Shown here piece by piece: positions 26,510 to 34,687 of a stretch of 64,000 bases of DNA (positions are counted from its first letter, which is position 1; each line of letters starts with the position of its first letter). Below the pieces are notes generated by a model that made no database searches, was not told where the DNA came from, and saw nothing but the letters and a program-made list of their open reading frames with translations. A program made the translations under genes and the position numbers. The stretch comes from Microbacterium flavescens (GTDB lineage: Bacteria > Actinomycetota > Actinomycetes > Actinomycetales > Microbacteriaceae), in assembly GCF_018588945.1 (NCBI RefSeq), contig NZ_JAFIWA010000005.1:1-64000 (forward strand), given 5' to 3'.

Positions 26510-29437
26510 TCACCGTGTGCAGGACGCCGCCTCGTACGCGACGTCGTACACCGACTCGACGCTGTCGCCGCCGCTGCCCGCCGAAACGGTCGCCGTGACC
26601 GACCCGGCCGGCACGGTCGCAGCGCGCGTCGTGAACACCGACGCGTGGCTCTTGCCCGACACCAGCGCACCGACCTGCTTCACGCCGTAGTCGGTGTCGA
26701 TGCGCAGCGCGATCCGGCGGTCGTCGTCGTTGGCCACGACGACCGCGAGCACGACCTTGCCGCCGACGCAGCGGCTGGTCACGTCGACCGATGCCGCCAC
26801 GGCAGGCAGCACCTCGAACGACGTCGTCGCCTCGGAGCCGAGCAGGATGTCGAACCCGAGGAACTCGGCCATGACCTCCCGCGATCCCTCGGCGAGCCCC
26901 GCGGGGATGGTCGCCGATGCTTCGCCGCCATCGAGGTAGACCGTCTCGGACCAGTCGCCGAGACTGAACCGCACCTGGCCGCCGGTCTCGAAGCCGTCCG
27001 CAGCGGTGACGGACGCCGTCACCGCAGCGTCCTCGTCGGCCCGGATGTCCTCCGCCGAGACCTCGACGGTGGTGGCGACGTCCTCGTTCGGGATGCCGCG
27101 GATGCTGTTCCACTCGCGCAGCGTGATCGGGATCACGGTGCCGTGACGCGGACGCGGAACACCGGCATTGGTCATCGTGATGGTCTTCGGCTGCCAGGTC
27201 TGCGCCTCGATGTCCGCCTCGCACGCGGCCTGGTACCCGCCGCCGTTGGTGTAGCGGTCACCCCACAGGTAGAACTGCCCGGGGCAGGAGGTGTCTCCAG
27301 GGTTGGCCTCGAAGATCACCGGACCCTCGTACCCCGCGTTCGCCTGCCACGTCGTGCGACCCAGCGCGGGTGCGATGAGCTCCCACGCATTGATGTCACT
27401 GTCGAGGAAGTCGGTGTGCTTCTCGGAGAAGATGTCCGACCCGGCGTTGCCCGCCTCGTTCTTCGTGACGCGGTAGTACTCGTCGCCGACCTTGATCGCC
27501 GTGGTGTCGATCCGGGACTGCGGTGCGGGGTTCTGCCACACCTTCGGCTCCGAGAACGTCTGGAAGTCGCGCGTGATGTTGTACCACATCTGAGCGTTGC
27601 CCTGACCGGTCCGGTTCAGCGGGTCGTTCCACAGCGACTGCGCCCAGAAGACCGCGTAGGCACCGATCTCGTCGACCCACAGCGACTCCGGAGCGAACGC
27701 GTTGCCCGCGTTGTCGGGAGCCACCTTGACGTGACGCTGCGGCGTCCAGTTGACGAGGTCGTTCGACTCGAACACCTCGATGTACTGCGTGTCGTTGATC
27801 GCGTAGCCGCCCTGGTCGTACCAGTTGAGGTCCGTCGCGATCATGTAGAACGTGTCGCCGTCGGGCGACCGCACGATGTGCGGGTCGCGCAGGCCCTGGT
27901 CACCGAGCTGCGAGACGAGCGACGGCATGCCGCCGGTGAGTCCCGTCCAGTCGAGCGCCGTGTTGCCGTTGGACGTCGCGAACATGATCTGCTCGCCGTC
28001 GGCCATGCCCTCGCCCTTGAAGTAGCCGAGGAAGTACCGCTCGTTCTCCTCTTCGCGCGGAAGCGGCTTCACGACGACGTCGAAGGACTTCTCGACGAAT
28101 GCCTCGCCGTTGGTGACCGTGGCGGTGAGCGTGCCCTCGACATCGGCGTTGCCGTAGGCAGGGCGCGTCACCTCGCCGGTGGGCGAGATGAGCTCGGTGC
28201 TGGACTCCCACGTGATGGTCGACCCCCAGCGGCCTTCACTGGGCAGCTCGATGTTGCCGCGGACGTCATCGGTCGCGTAGAGCTCCAGATCCATCGCGTC
28301 CCGGTCGGCGGAGTGCGATGCATCGAACTCGGCGAGCACCGTGATCGGGATCTCGCGCACCGCGACGGACTCGCTCCCCTTGCGCAGGGTCGCGGTGAGC
28401 ACCGCGCTCGCGTCGGGAGCACCGAGTGCGGGGCGTGTGATGACGCCGCGGATCGGCACCTTGCGCGCACTGTTGGCGGTGGGCGGGTTCACCACCTCGA
28501 TGACGGACGGGTCAGAGGACTCCCACGTGATGGAGGATCCGGCCTCGTCGCCGAGCTTGGGCAGCTCGAGGTCTTCGACGATCGCGCTCGTGAGTCCGAG
28601 GTCGAGGGCCGCGGCATCCGCTTCCACTCCCTCGTCATTGCCCTGCGCCGCGCGCAGCGCCACCTCTGCGGCACTCAGTCCGCGGTCGTAGACGCGGAAG
28701 TCGGCCAGCGTGCCGCGGAACGAGTAGTTGCCGGGCACCTGCGAACGCGCGAGGAAGTTGCAGTTGGTGCCGGCGGCGTTCACCGACGGCGGCGTGGTGA
28801 TGGTCGCGGACTGCGCGTGCTGCACGCCGTCCACGAAGAGGGTGCCGGTCCACGACGTTCCGTTGGCGTTGGGCGTCTGCGTGTAGGTGACGTGCTTCCA
28901 CACTCCCTCGGGCAGACGCACGCGGTTCTGCTGCACGTTGACCGACCCCGCAGCGACGCGGAGGCGCTGCGTGTTCGACGAGAACAGCTGGCCCTGCTGG
29001 CCGGTGGCGGCGTCGCACGACGCCTTGTTGCCGAGGCTCCAGATCTGATGCTCGCCGACGTTGGCCGGGTCGATCCAGATGTCGTAGTCGACGGTGATCG
29101 CCTGCATGCCGGCCGTCAGGTCGTTCGGCAGCTGGACATACGCGCCCGTGAGCGCATCGGCGTACTCGTCGGGATTGAAGCGGATGCCGCGCCCCGCCGG
29201 CTCCGCCCTGTCGGCGTTCACCAGCGTGGCGTCGGCTGCCGCGCCGGCACTGCCGGTGTTGGCGACGCGGGTGCCCGTCGTCTCTTCGAGCAGGAACTGG
29301 TGAACGAGGCCGTCGACGACGTCCTCGTACACGGGATCGGCCGCGGCCGGCGTGGCGACTGTGACGCCGACGCAGAGAGCCGCCGTCGTCATCAGTGCGG
29401 TCAGCCGACCTCGTCGAGCGGTGATGGGGTGGGGCAT
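26510..29437 (-). CDS. Secreted LamG/Ig-like/GH43 arabinanase-type glycosidase
   Basis: A 975-residue exported protein. Signal peptide to about residue 33 (AAA-DPVYED), concanavalin-like LamG domain (to about 245), two atypical bacterial Ig-like domains (each with ITWESS), GH43 catalytic domain (from YFLGYFKGEG; LRDPHIVRSPDGDTFYMIATDLNWY carries the base Asp, and GYEGPVIFE the likely acid), another Ig-like domain (EDIRADEDAAVTAS) and the C-terminal module shared with the other two GH43 proteins. It likely acts on arabinose-containing hemicellulose. The ATG at 29437 has GAAGGAG 10 nt upstream and starts the signal peptide cleanly. Upstream in-frame ATGs (29509) lack a ribosome site. Confidence 0.86.
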   Translation of the reverse strand: MPHPITARRGRLTALMTTAALCVGVTVATPAAADPVYEDVVDGLVHQFLLEETTGTRVANTGSAGAAADATLVNADRAEPAGRGIRFNPDEYADALTGAYVQLPNDLTAGMQAITVDYDIWIDPANVGEHQIWSLGNKASCDAATGQQGQLFSSNTQRLRVAAGSVNVQQNRVRLPEGVWKHVTYTQTPNANGTSWTGTLFVDGVQHAQSATITTPPSVNAAGTNCNFLARSQVPGNYSFRGTLADFRVYDRGLSAAEVALRAAQGNDEGVEADAAALDLGLTSAIVEDLELPKLGDEAGSSITWESSDPSVIEVVNPPTANSARKVPIRGVITRPALGAPDASAVLTATLRKGSESVAVREIPITVLAEFDASHSADRDAMDLELYATDDVRGNIELPSEGRWGSTITWESSTELISPTGEVTRPAYGNADVEGTLTATVTNGEAFVEKSFDVVVKPLPREEENERYFLGYFKGEGMADGEQIMFATSNGNTALDWTGLTGGMPSLVSQLGDQGLRDPHIVRSPDGDTFYMIATDLNWYDQGGYAINDTQYIEVFESNDLVNWTPQRHVKVAPDNAGNAFAPESLWVDEIGAYAVFWAQSLWNDPLNRTGQGNAQMWYNITRDFQTFSEPKVWQNPAPQSRIDTTAIKVGDEYYRVTKNEAGNAGSDIFSEKHTDFLDSDINAWELIAPALGRTTWQANAGYEGPVIFEANPGDTSCPGQFYLWGDRYTNGGGYQAACEADIEAQTWQPKTITMTNAGVPRPRHGTVIPITLREWNSIRGIPNEDVATTVEVSAEDIRADEDAAVTASVTAADGFETGGQVRFSLGDWSETVYLDGGEASATIPAGLAEGSREVMAEFLGFDILLGSEATTSFEVLPAVAASVDVTSRCVGGKVVLAVVVANDDDRRIALRIDTDYGVKQVGALVSGKSHASVFTTRAATVPAGSVTATVSAGSGGDSVESVYDVAYEAASCTR

Positions 29438-29495
29438 GTGAGGGACACTCCTTCGTGCCGTTGTCGAGTGGTGTTCGATCGTGCCGTGCCGATGA

Positions 29496-29511
29496 GGTTT
29501 ATCCATCAACC
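29496..29511. promoter_or_regulatory. Operator-like palindrome A, second copy
   Basis: GGTTTATCCATCAACC is a quasi-palindrome (GGTT-AT--AT-AACC) 59 bp before the third GH43 start. With the following TTGG it shares ATCAACCTTGG with the site at 24067-24086. Confidence 0.5.
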
Positions 29512-29527
29512 TTGGGCTTGATGGGAA

Positions 29528-29541
29528 TGTTAGCGATCACA
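29528..29541. promoter_or_regulatory. LacI-type operator TGTTAGCGATCACA
   Basis: It matches TGTNANCGNTNACA fully and differs from the site at 24204 by one base. It lies 91 bp before the third GH43 gene. Confidence 0.7.
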
Positions 29542-29575
29542 ACGGCGCTTTGCCAAGAGGCAGTTCCGTGCCCGC

Positions 29576-29959
29576 TCAGTCCGCGGCGGTCACGGCGGCG
29601 CGATCCCGCAGCGATTTCTCGGCCGAACCCGACCCCCCGCCGGCGCCCCAGAGCGGGTAGATCACGAGCGTCAGCGCCATCACAGCGGCACCGGCGGCGA
29701 GCGTCACAGCCGTCCATGGCGAGTCCGGCCGACGCGCCATAGTGCGGCGGATCAGCGCCACGATGGTCACCACGCCGACGATGATTCCCCAGACGAACAG
29801 CACCCACCCGGCGATGAAGGCGATGCTCGCCAGGGCCTCCCCCGCGAAATGGGAACGCCACAGCAGGTCGGCGACGGCGAGGCACGACATCGCGGCGACC
29901 GCGAGCACGAGCGCAGCGGCCGCACCGACGGCGGTGGCGGATCTCTCGCGCACGTCCAC
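29576..29959 (-). CDS. Small three-helix membrane protein
   Basis: A 127-residue protein with hydrophobic segments at about 9-31, 41-68 and 83-104 and a polar C-terminus. No known motif was recognised. The GTG start at 29959 is supported by a leaderless promoter (TAGACT 6 nt before). It stands alone between the GH43 promoter and an opposite-strand gene. Function unknown. Confidence 0.72.
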   Translation of the reverse strand: MDVRERSATAVGAAAALVLAVAAMSCLAVADLLWRSHFAGEALASIAFIAGWVLFVWGIIVGVVTIVALIRRTMARRPDSPWTAVTLAAGAAVMALTLVIYPLWGAGGGSGSAEKSLRDRAAVTAAD

Positions 29960-29965
29960 GACGCG

Positions 29966-29971
29966 AGTCTA
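29966..29971 (-). promoter_or_regulatory. -10 element TAGACT, leaderless start
   Basis: On the minus strand TAGACT ends exactly 6 nt before the GTG at 29959. Confidence 0.55.
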
Positions 29972-30152
29972 GGTCTGGGGCGGGCACCTGCCCCGGAAAG
30001 GGCGGCTGAGTATGGCCTCAGGATTGGCGCGCCGCGGCCCATCCTGTCCCTGGACGGGCGTATGGTCAGTCGGGTCCACGGAGATACCGTCGGGCAGGTG
30101 AGCCGGGAAGTCTGGTCGGCACTGTGTCAGCGACACGACGGAAAGGTGCATC

Positions 30153-30647
30153 ATGACTGCGGATCTCATCGTCCGGGGTGACCAGCTCCCCGTTCTGCTC
30201 CCGCTCGCCGTCGTTCAGGCATCGGGCGCCGACTCGCCGCGCGCCCTCGTCTGGGGACTCGACCTCCGCGATGAACGGTCACGCCACGCCGCGCAGAAGC
30301 GCCTGCGCCAGGTCTGCCAGGAAGTCGAGCGTGTCGCAGCGATCTACCCGCGGCTGACGCATGTGCTCGTCGCCTATACCCACGGCGGATCGCTGCCCGA
30401 AGGATCGTGCCTCGGCAGCGCTGCCCAGGCAGCGACCCGGATGCACTCCACGCTCGAGCGCACCCGCGGCCACTCGATCGACGTGGTCACCCTCGACGTG
30501 ACCGGCTGGGAGGACGGCGAGCTCCTGCGCGACCGCGTCCTCGAGACGGTGACGACGGCTCGGGATGCCGCGGGCGACGTCGCGCTCGGCTGGCACGACA
30601 TCGTCGACACCTCCATTCACGCGGCTGCGCTGCGGCAGTTCTACTGA
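30153..30647 (+). CDS. Conserved hypothetical protein
   Basis: A 164-residue soluble protein without signal peptide or cysteine motif. It has an alternating beta/alpha look (ALVWGLDLRDERSRHAAQKRL, HVLVAYTHGG, DVVTLDVTGWEDGELL, DVALGWHDIVDTSIHAAALRQFY), perhaps a small Rossmann-like fold. The start is supported by GAAAGG upstream. There is no operon partner. I do not recognise its function. Confidence 0.65.
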   Translation: MTADLIVRGDQLPVLLPLAVVQASGADSPRALVWGLDLRDERSRHAAQKRLRQVCQEVERVAAIYPRLTHVLVAYTHGGSLPEGSCLGSAAQAATRMHSTLERTRGHSIDVVTLDVTGWEDGELLRDRVLETVTTARDAAGDVALGWHDIVDTSIHAAALRQFY

Positions 30648-30693
30648 TCCCCGCTCGCGCCCCGGATTCACCGGGCTTCGCAGGCTCCGAGCG

Positions 30694-31884
30694 TCAGCGC
30701 ACACCCTCGAGGATGGCGAGCGCCGCACCGGTTCCGTCTTCGCCGGCCATGGCCTCCGCCGCGGACGCTACCGCCGCGCGGTGATTCGCGACCGCGGCCA
30801 ATGCCGCGGCGAGCCTGCTCGCACTCAGTTTCCGCTGCGGAATCGGGGCAGGTGCCAGCCCGCTCGCGTGCAGCTGCTCTCCCCAGAACGGCTGGTCCGC
30901 GATGAACGGGACCACCACCGAGGCCGCCCCCGCGCGCGTCGCGGCGTGGACGGTGCCGATCCCACCGTGATGCACGGCCGCGTCCGCGAGGGGCAGCACT
31001 GCGTCGTGGTCCACCGAGCGCACCGCGAGGGTGTCGTCGCCGCGCAGGTCGGCGGGGAGCTCGAGCCCACCCAGCCCCGTCACGAGCAGGGCTCGCGCCC
31101 CGTGCTCCCGGATGCCTCGAACGACCTCGCGTGCACGCGCTATCGGGTCACCGGTGGCCATCGACCCGAAGCCGGCGTAGACGTAGCCGCCACCCCGGAT
31201 GAACTCGGCCACGTCCGGCGAGAGTGCCGCATCGGCCGGCGGCGAGCGCCACGGACCGGTGAGATGCACGCTGGACGGCCAGTCCGCCGGCCGATGGAGG
31301 ATCGCCGGGCTGATCGGCATCAGCGTCGCCACAGGCGGGCCGGCGTCGCGGATCTTGACTCCCGTCAGGGCGGAGACCTCCTTCAGGTCCGCACGGAACA
31401 TGGCGGAGCTCGCTGCTGCCGCCCGGTACGTGAGCCGGTTGAGGAAGCCCAGGTCACGCGTCGTGGTGCCCGCTGCGGGGAAAGCTCGGGTCGGCGTCAT
31501 CGCCGGGACGATCTCGACCATGACGTGCGGGATGCTCAGCGCGTGCGCGACGAGCGGCGCCGAGAGGATCTTGGGATGGGTGACGAGTACGTCGGGCCGG
31601 TACTCCAGCGCCGCGCGAGCCGACTCTACGATCACCGCATGCATCACCGGGCGCACCACGTTGCGGTACGAACGCAGGGCGGCGGCGATCGAGACGCCCT
31701 GGTCCTCGATCATCCGGCTGTAGTCGACTCCCATGCTGACTGTGTCGACACCGGTGAGATCCGCTCCGGAGTTGTCCGGCGCGACAAGACGGACCTCGTG
31801 CCCGCGTGTCGCGGCCCGGCGCGCCAGGGCGGCGAACGGCTCGACATCTCCGCGTGAACCCGCGGTCGCCAGCAGAAGTCTCAC
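30694..31884 (-). CDS. UGT/GT1-type glycosyltransferase (GT-B fold, antibiotic/sterol-glycosyltransferase like)
   Basis: A 396-residue GT-B enzyme. The N-terminal acceptor half starts RLLLATAGSRGDVEPFAALA, and the donor half carries AGFGSMATGDP and the nucleotide-sugar motif HHGGIGTVHAATRAGAASVVVPFIADQPFWGEQL. It glucosylates small hydrophobic molecules such as sterols, macrolides or rifamycins in related proteins, and the acceptor here is unknown. The GTG start overlaps the stop of the TetR gene as GTGA, so it is probably controlled by that TetR as a detoxification pair. Confidence 0.88.
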   Translation of the reverse strand: MRLLLATAGSRGDVEPFAALARRAATRGHEVRLVAPDNSGADLTGVDTVSMGVDYSRMIEDQGVSIAAALRSYRNVVRPVMHAVIVESARAALEYRPDVLVTHPKILSAPLVAHALSIPHVMVEIVPAMTPTRAFPAAGTTTRDLGFLNRLTYRAAAASSAMFRADLKEVSALTGVKIRDAGPPVATLMPISPAILHRPADWPSSVHLTGPWRSPPADAALSPDVAEFIRGGGYVYAGFGSMATGDPIARAREVVRGIREHGARALLVTGLGGLELPADLRGDDTLAVRSVDHDAVLPLADAAVHHGGIGTVHAATRAGAASVVVPFIADQPFWGEQLHASGLAPAPIPQRKLSASRLAAALAAVANHRAAVASAAEAMAGEDGTGAALAILEGVR

Positions 31885-32456
31885 GACCGGCTCCCGTCTG
31901 CTGCGACGAACAGCCCTCGTGCATAGATGTCTGCCAGCGGCTGCGCGACGCGACCGATGCCGCTCCGTGCGTCGCCGTCGGCCCAGCGGGCCAGTTGGTG
32001 GGCGAGGAAGAACGGGGCGACGCCGAGCATGACCACGGCGGCCGCCTGCGCCTCCGGGTCGGCGGATCCCCGCATCGTGCCGGAACGCACACCCTCCGCC
32101 ACGGCATCGCGCGCAGCGTCGAGCAGCTGATCGAACAGCGCATCGGCGGCCGCGCCGGGTTCGCTGAGCATCCGCGCGAGATAAGGTCCGAACCGATCGG
32201 TCGCCTCCGCCAGGACGCCGCCGACGGCACCCGCCTCCCGTTTCGTCTTCACGAAGCGGATGACGCGGCCATCGCACTCCCGCCGGAGCCCGTCCTTCCC
32301 ACCGAAGTGGTGGACGACCAGCGCCGGACTCACTCCGGCCGCCTCAGCGATCGCCCGAACCGTCGAGGCGCGGAAGCCCTGCGCTGAGAACAGCGTCATC
32401 GCGGCGCCCACGATGCGGCCGCGAGCAGTGATGTCTTCGGTCAGGGCTGAACTCAT
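31881..32456 (-). CDS. TetR-family transcriptional regulator
   Basis: A 191-residue repressor. The helix-turn-helix lies at residues 10-58 (RGRIVGAAMTLFSAQGFRASTVRAIAEAAGVSPALVVHHFGGKDGLR), followed by a helical ligand domain. It is coupled to the downstream glycosyltransferase. The ATG at 32456 starts the domain correctly, and the long in-frame extension upstream overlaps the opposite-strand lactonase gene and is not real. Upstream sequence ATGAACAATCGATCAGG may hold the operator. Confidence 0.88.
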   Translation of the reverse strand: MSSALTEDITARGRIVGAAMTLFSAQGFRASTVRAIAEAAGVSPALVVHHFGGKDGLRRECDGRVIRFVKTKREAGAVGGVLAEATDRFGPYLARMLSEPGAAADALFDQLLDAARDAVAEGVRSGTMRGSADPEAQAAAVVMLGVAPFFLAHQLARWADGDARSGIGRVAQPLADIYARGLFVAADGSRS

Positions 32457-32609
32457 GTTCAGTATCCTGATCGATTGTTCATTCGCCCGCAAGACGGCGA
32501 GGCTGCGAGATCCGCCTGCGGGAACCCGTGCGAAACTACAGCGCGGCGCATCACCAGCCTCATGTAACCCGCACCACGATGCAGCGCCGAGCCGAGGAGG
32601 GCGCAACGA

Positions 32610-33485
32610 ATGAGCCCAGGAGCGCAGCTGCTGCCTGATGGACCGGTGGTCGAGCGACTCGCGACCGGGGCTACGTGGAGCGAAGGGCCGCTCTGGATTC
32701 CGGACGAACGCGCCGTTCGCTGGAGCGACATCCCCGGAAATCGAATCCTTCGGTGGGATGCCGCGACCGGCGTCGCCGGCGTTCACCGCACTGACGTCGA
32801 GTTCACCAACGGCCGGCTCCTCGACCCCGACGGGACCGTCGTGCAGTGCTCCCACGGTCTGCGACGGCTCGAGCGCGAGCACCCGGACGGCACCACCACC
32901 GAGCTCGTCGCCGACTGGAACGGCCACCGTCTGAACTCCCCCAACGACGTCGCCCGCGCTCCGGACGGGTCGTACTGGTTCACCGATCCCGACTACGGCA
33001 TCGTGCAGCCGAACGAAGGACACCCCGGCGAGCACGAATACGGCGACTGCCGCGTCTTCCGCTGGTCGCCCGTCGACGGGCTCACTTCCGTCATCGACGA
33101 CATCGACCGCCCGAACGGCATCGCGTTCTCGCCGGACGGGCTCACCGTGTACGTCACGGACACGGCTTCCGGTCTCGGTGACGGTCCCGGACACTGGATC
33201 CGCGCGTACGACGTGACGGGCCCCCGAGCGAGCAACGGGCGGCACTTCGCGACCATCGACGCCGGTCTGCCCGACGGCATCGCCGTGGACGTCGAAGGCC
33301 GCGTCTGGTCGTCGGCCGGCGACGGCATCCACGTCTTCGACGAGGAGGGGACCGAGCTTCTCTTCGTCCCTGTCCCGGAAGTCGTCGCCAACGTGTGCTT
33401 CGGCGGCGACGACGGCACGGATCTGTTCATCGCCGCGACCACGAGCCTCTACCGCCTTCGCACGTCGACTCGATCGCCCGGTTAG
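32610..33485 (+). CDS. SMP-30/gluconolactonase-family protein
   Basis: A 291-residue six-bladed propeller hydrolase. The metal-binding residues of the family appear as E in TWSEGPLWIP (about 25), N in LNSPNDVARAPDGSYWFTDP (about 113) with the following Asp, and D in DRPNGIAFSPDGLTVYVTDT. It opens sugar lactones such as gluconolactone. A GAGGAGGGC site precedes the ATG. It is divergent from the TetR/glycosyltransferase pair. The actual lactone is not determined. Confidence 0.9.
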   Translation: MSPGAQLLPDGPVVERLATGATWSEGPLWIPDERAVRWSDIPGNRILRWDAATGVAGVHRTDVEFTNGRLLDPDGTVVQCSHGLRRLEREHPDGTTTELVADWNGHRLNSPNDVARAPDGSYWFTDPDYGIVQPNEGHPGEHEYGDCRVFRWSPVDGLTSVIDDIDRPNGIAFSPDGLTVYVTDTASGLGDGPGHWIRAYDVTGPRASNGRHFATIDAGLPDGIAVDVEGRVWSSAGDGIHVFDEEGTELLFVPVPEVVANVCFGGDDGTDLFIAATTSLYRLRTSTRSPG

Positions 33486-33519
33486 GTCCAGCGCGGCCGC
33501 GTACTCGGTCACCCGCGTC

Positions 33520-33535
33520 CGGCAAGATCTTGCCG
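33520..33535. promoter_or_regulatory. 16-bp perfect palindrome CGGCAAGATCTTGCCG
   Basis: It lies 40 bp before the FUSC-family transporter gene and 35 bp after the lactonase stop. It could be an operator or a short terminator stem. A -10-like GAGAAT (33563-33568) sits 6 nt before the next ATG. Confidence 0.5.
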
Positions 33536-33574
33536 ACCCTCGGCGTGCACAGCCGCGCAGGCGAGAATCGACTC

Positions 33575-34678
33575 ATGACTCCCCCAGTGATGACGGCGCC
33601 GGCGCGGTGGCTGCGGGCCATGACCGAACCGGGCCGGCTCCTGCTGGCACTGAAGACAGGGATTGCTGCCGCACTGGCCTGGTACCTCGCTCCGCTGCTG
33701 CCGATCACCGACGACCAGTACTCGTACTATGCGCCGCTCGGAGTTCTCGTCAGCATGTACCCGACGGTCGCGGCATCCGCTCGCTCCGGCCTGCAGGCGA
33801 TCATCGGCCTGGCGATGGGAATCGGCCTGGGGCTGCTCGGCGTCGCGGCGCTCTTCGCAGGAGTGCCGGGCGTGCTCGCGCTTGCCGCCGTGGTCGGCGT
33901 GGGCGTGCTGTTCGGCGGAGTCCAGGCCCTGGGTCTCGGTCGCGACTGGGTGGCGGTCGCCGCGCTGTTCGTCCTCCTCCTCAGTGGTGGTGACACCGAG
34001 GACTTCACTCTGTCGTACCTCGTGACCATGGCGTTCGGCGTCGTCATCGGCGTGCTGGCGAACTTCATCATCGTGCCGCCGCTCTATCTCGAGCGGGCGA
34101 GCAGGCGGCTGTCCGAGCTGCGCGACACCCTGAGTGCGCTGCTGGAAGCCATCGCCGATCACGTGGCGGCGGGAACGGTGGACGCCGAGGCGTTCGATGA
34201 GGCTCTGGCGGAGCTCGACCAGACGGCGACTGACGTGCGCGTCGAGGTCTACGAGGCTGACGAGAGCCGGAAGGTGAACCCACGCGGCCGACGTCACCGC
34301 TCGAAGCCGGAGGAGAATCTCGCCCGCCTCCGTGCACTGGAGCGCACGGTGTTCTACGCACGCGAGTTCGCAGATGTCCTGGAGACGCTCGCCCATGCGA
34401 ACGATGTGAATCTCGGGCGTGATGTACGCCCTGCCCTGGCCGAGGCGATCCGGACCTGCGCCGCTCTGGTGGCCACCCCGGTACACGCCGATGACTCGCC
34501 GACGCGTCTGGAGGAGGCCAACGCGGCACTGGAGCAGTACCTCGTCGCACTGACCCAGGCGAGCGACGGAGAGGCGGCGATCGCGGCACACGAACTCACC
34601 CCCGCGGCGTTCCTGCGTCGGACCATTGACGCGTCGGCACCGTTCGTCCGCACTGACAGCGCGGAGGCGCCTGATTAG
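33575..34678 (+). CDS. FUSC-family (aromatic acid exporter-like) membrane protein
   Basis: A 367-residue protein with an N-terminal pore half of about six helices (22-170; ALKTGIAAALAWYLAPLLP, YYAPLGVLVSMYPTVAAS) and a long soluble helical domain from about 175 to the end. This is the single-unit form of the FUSC/YccS/AaeB superfamily, which exports aromatic acids or related compounds. The ATG at 33575 follows GAGAAT by 6 nt. The next gene's -10 overlaps its stop, so the BCCT carrier may be read separately. Confidence 0.82.
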   Translation: MTPPVMTAPARWLRAMTEPGRLLLALKTGIAAALAWYLAPLLPITDDQYSYYAPLGVLVSMYPTVAASARSGLQAIIGLAMGIGLGLLGVAALFAGVPGVLALAAVVGVGVLFGGVQALGLGRDWVAVAALFVLLLSGGDTEDFTLSYLVTMAFGVVIGVLANFIIVPPLYLERASRRLSELRDTLSALLEAIADHVAAGTVDAEAFDEALAELDQTATDVRVEVYEADESRKVNPRGRRHRSKPEENLARLRALERTVFYAREFADVLETLAHANDVNLGRDVRPALAEAIRTCAALVATPVHADDSPTRLEEANAALEQYLVALTQASDGEAAIAAHELTPAAFLRRTIDASAPFVRTDSAEAPD

Positions 34679-34681
34679 GGT
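34676..34681 (+). promoter_or_regulatory. -10 element TAGGGT overlapping the FUSC stop codon
   Basis: TAGGGT includes the TAG stop of the preceding gene and ends 6 nt before the ATG at 34688, giving a leaderless start for the BCCT gene and favouring that ATG over the GTG at 34685. Confidence 0.5.
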
Positions 34682-34687
34682 GGAGTG

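Noticed and set aside
26645..29521. A 958-codon + strand open frame across the third GH43 gene
   Set aside because: Same reason: no domain pattern, and the opposite strand encodes a complete LamG/Ig/GH43 protein.
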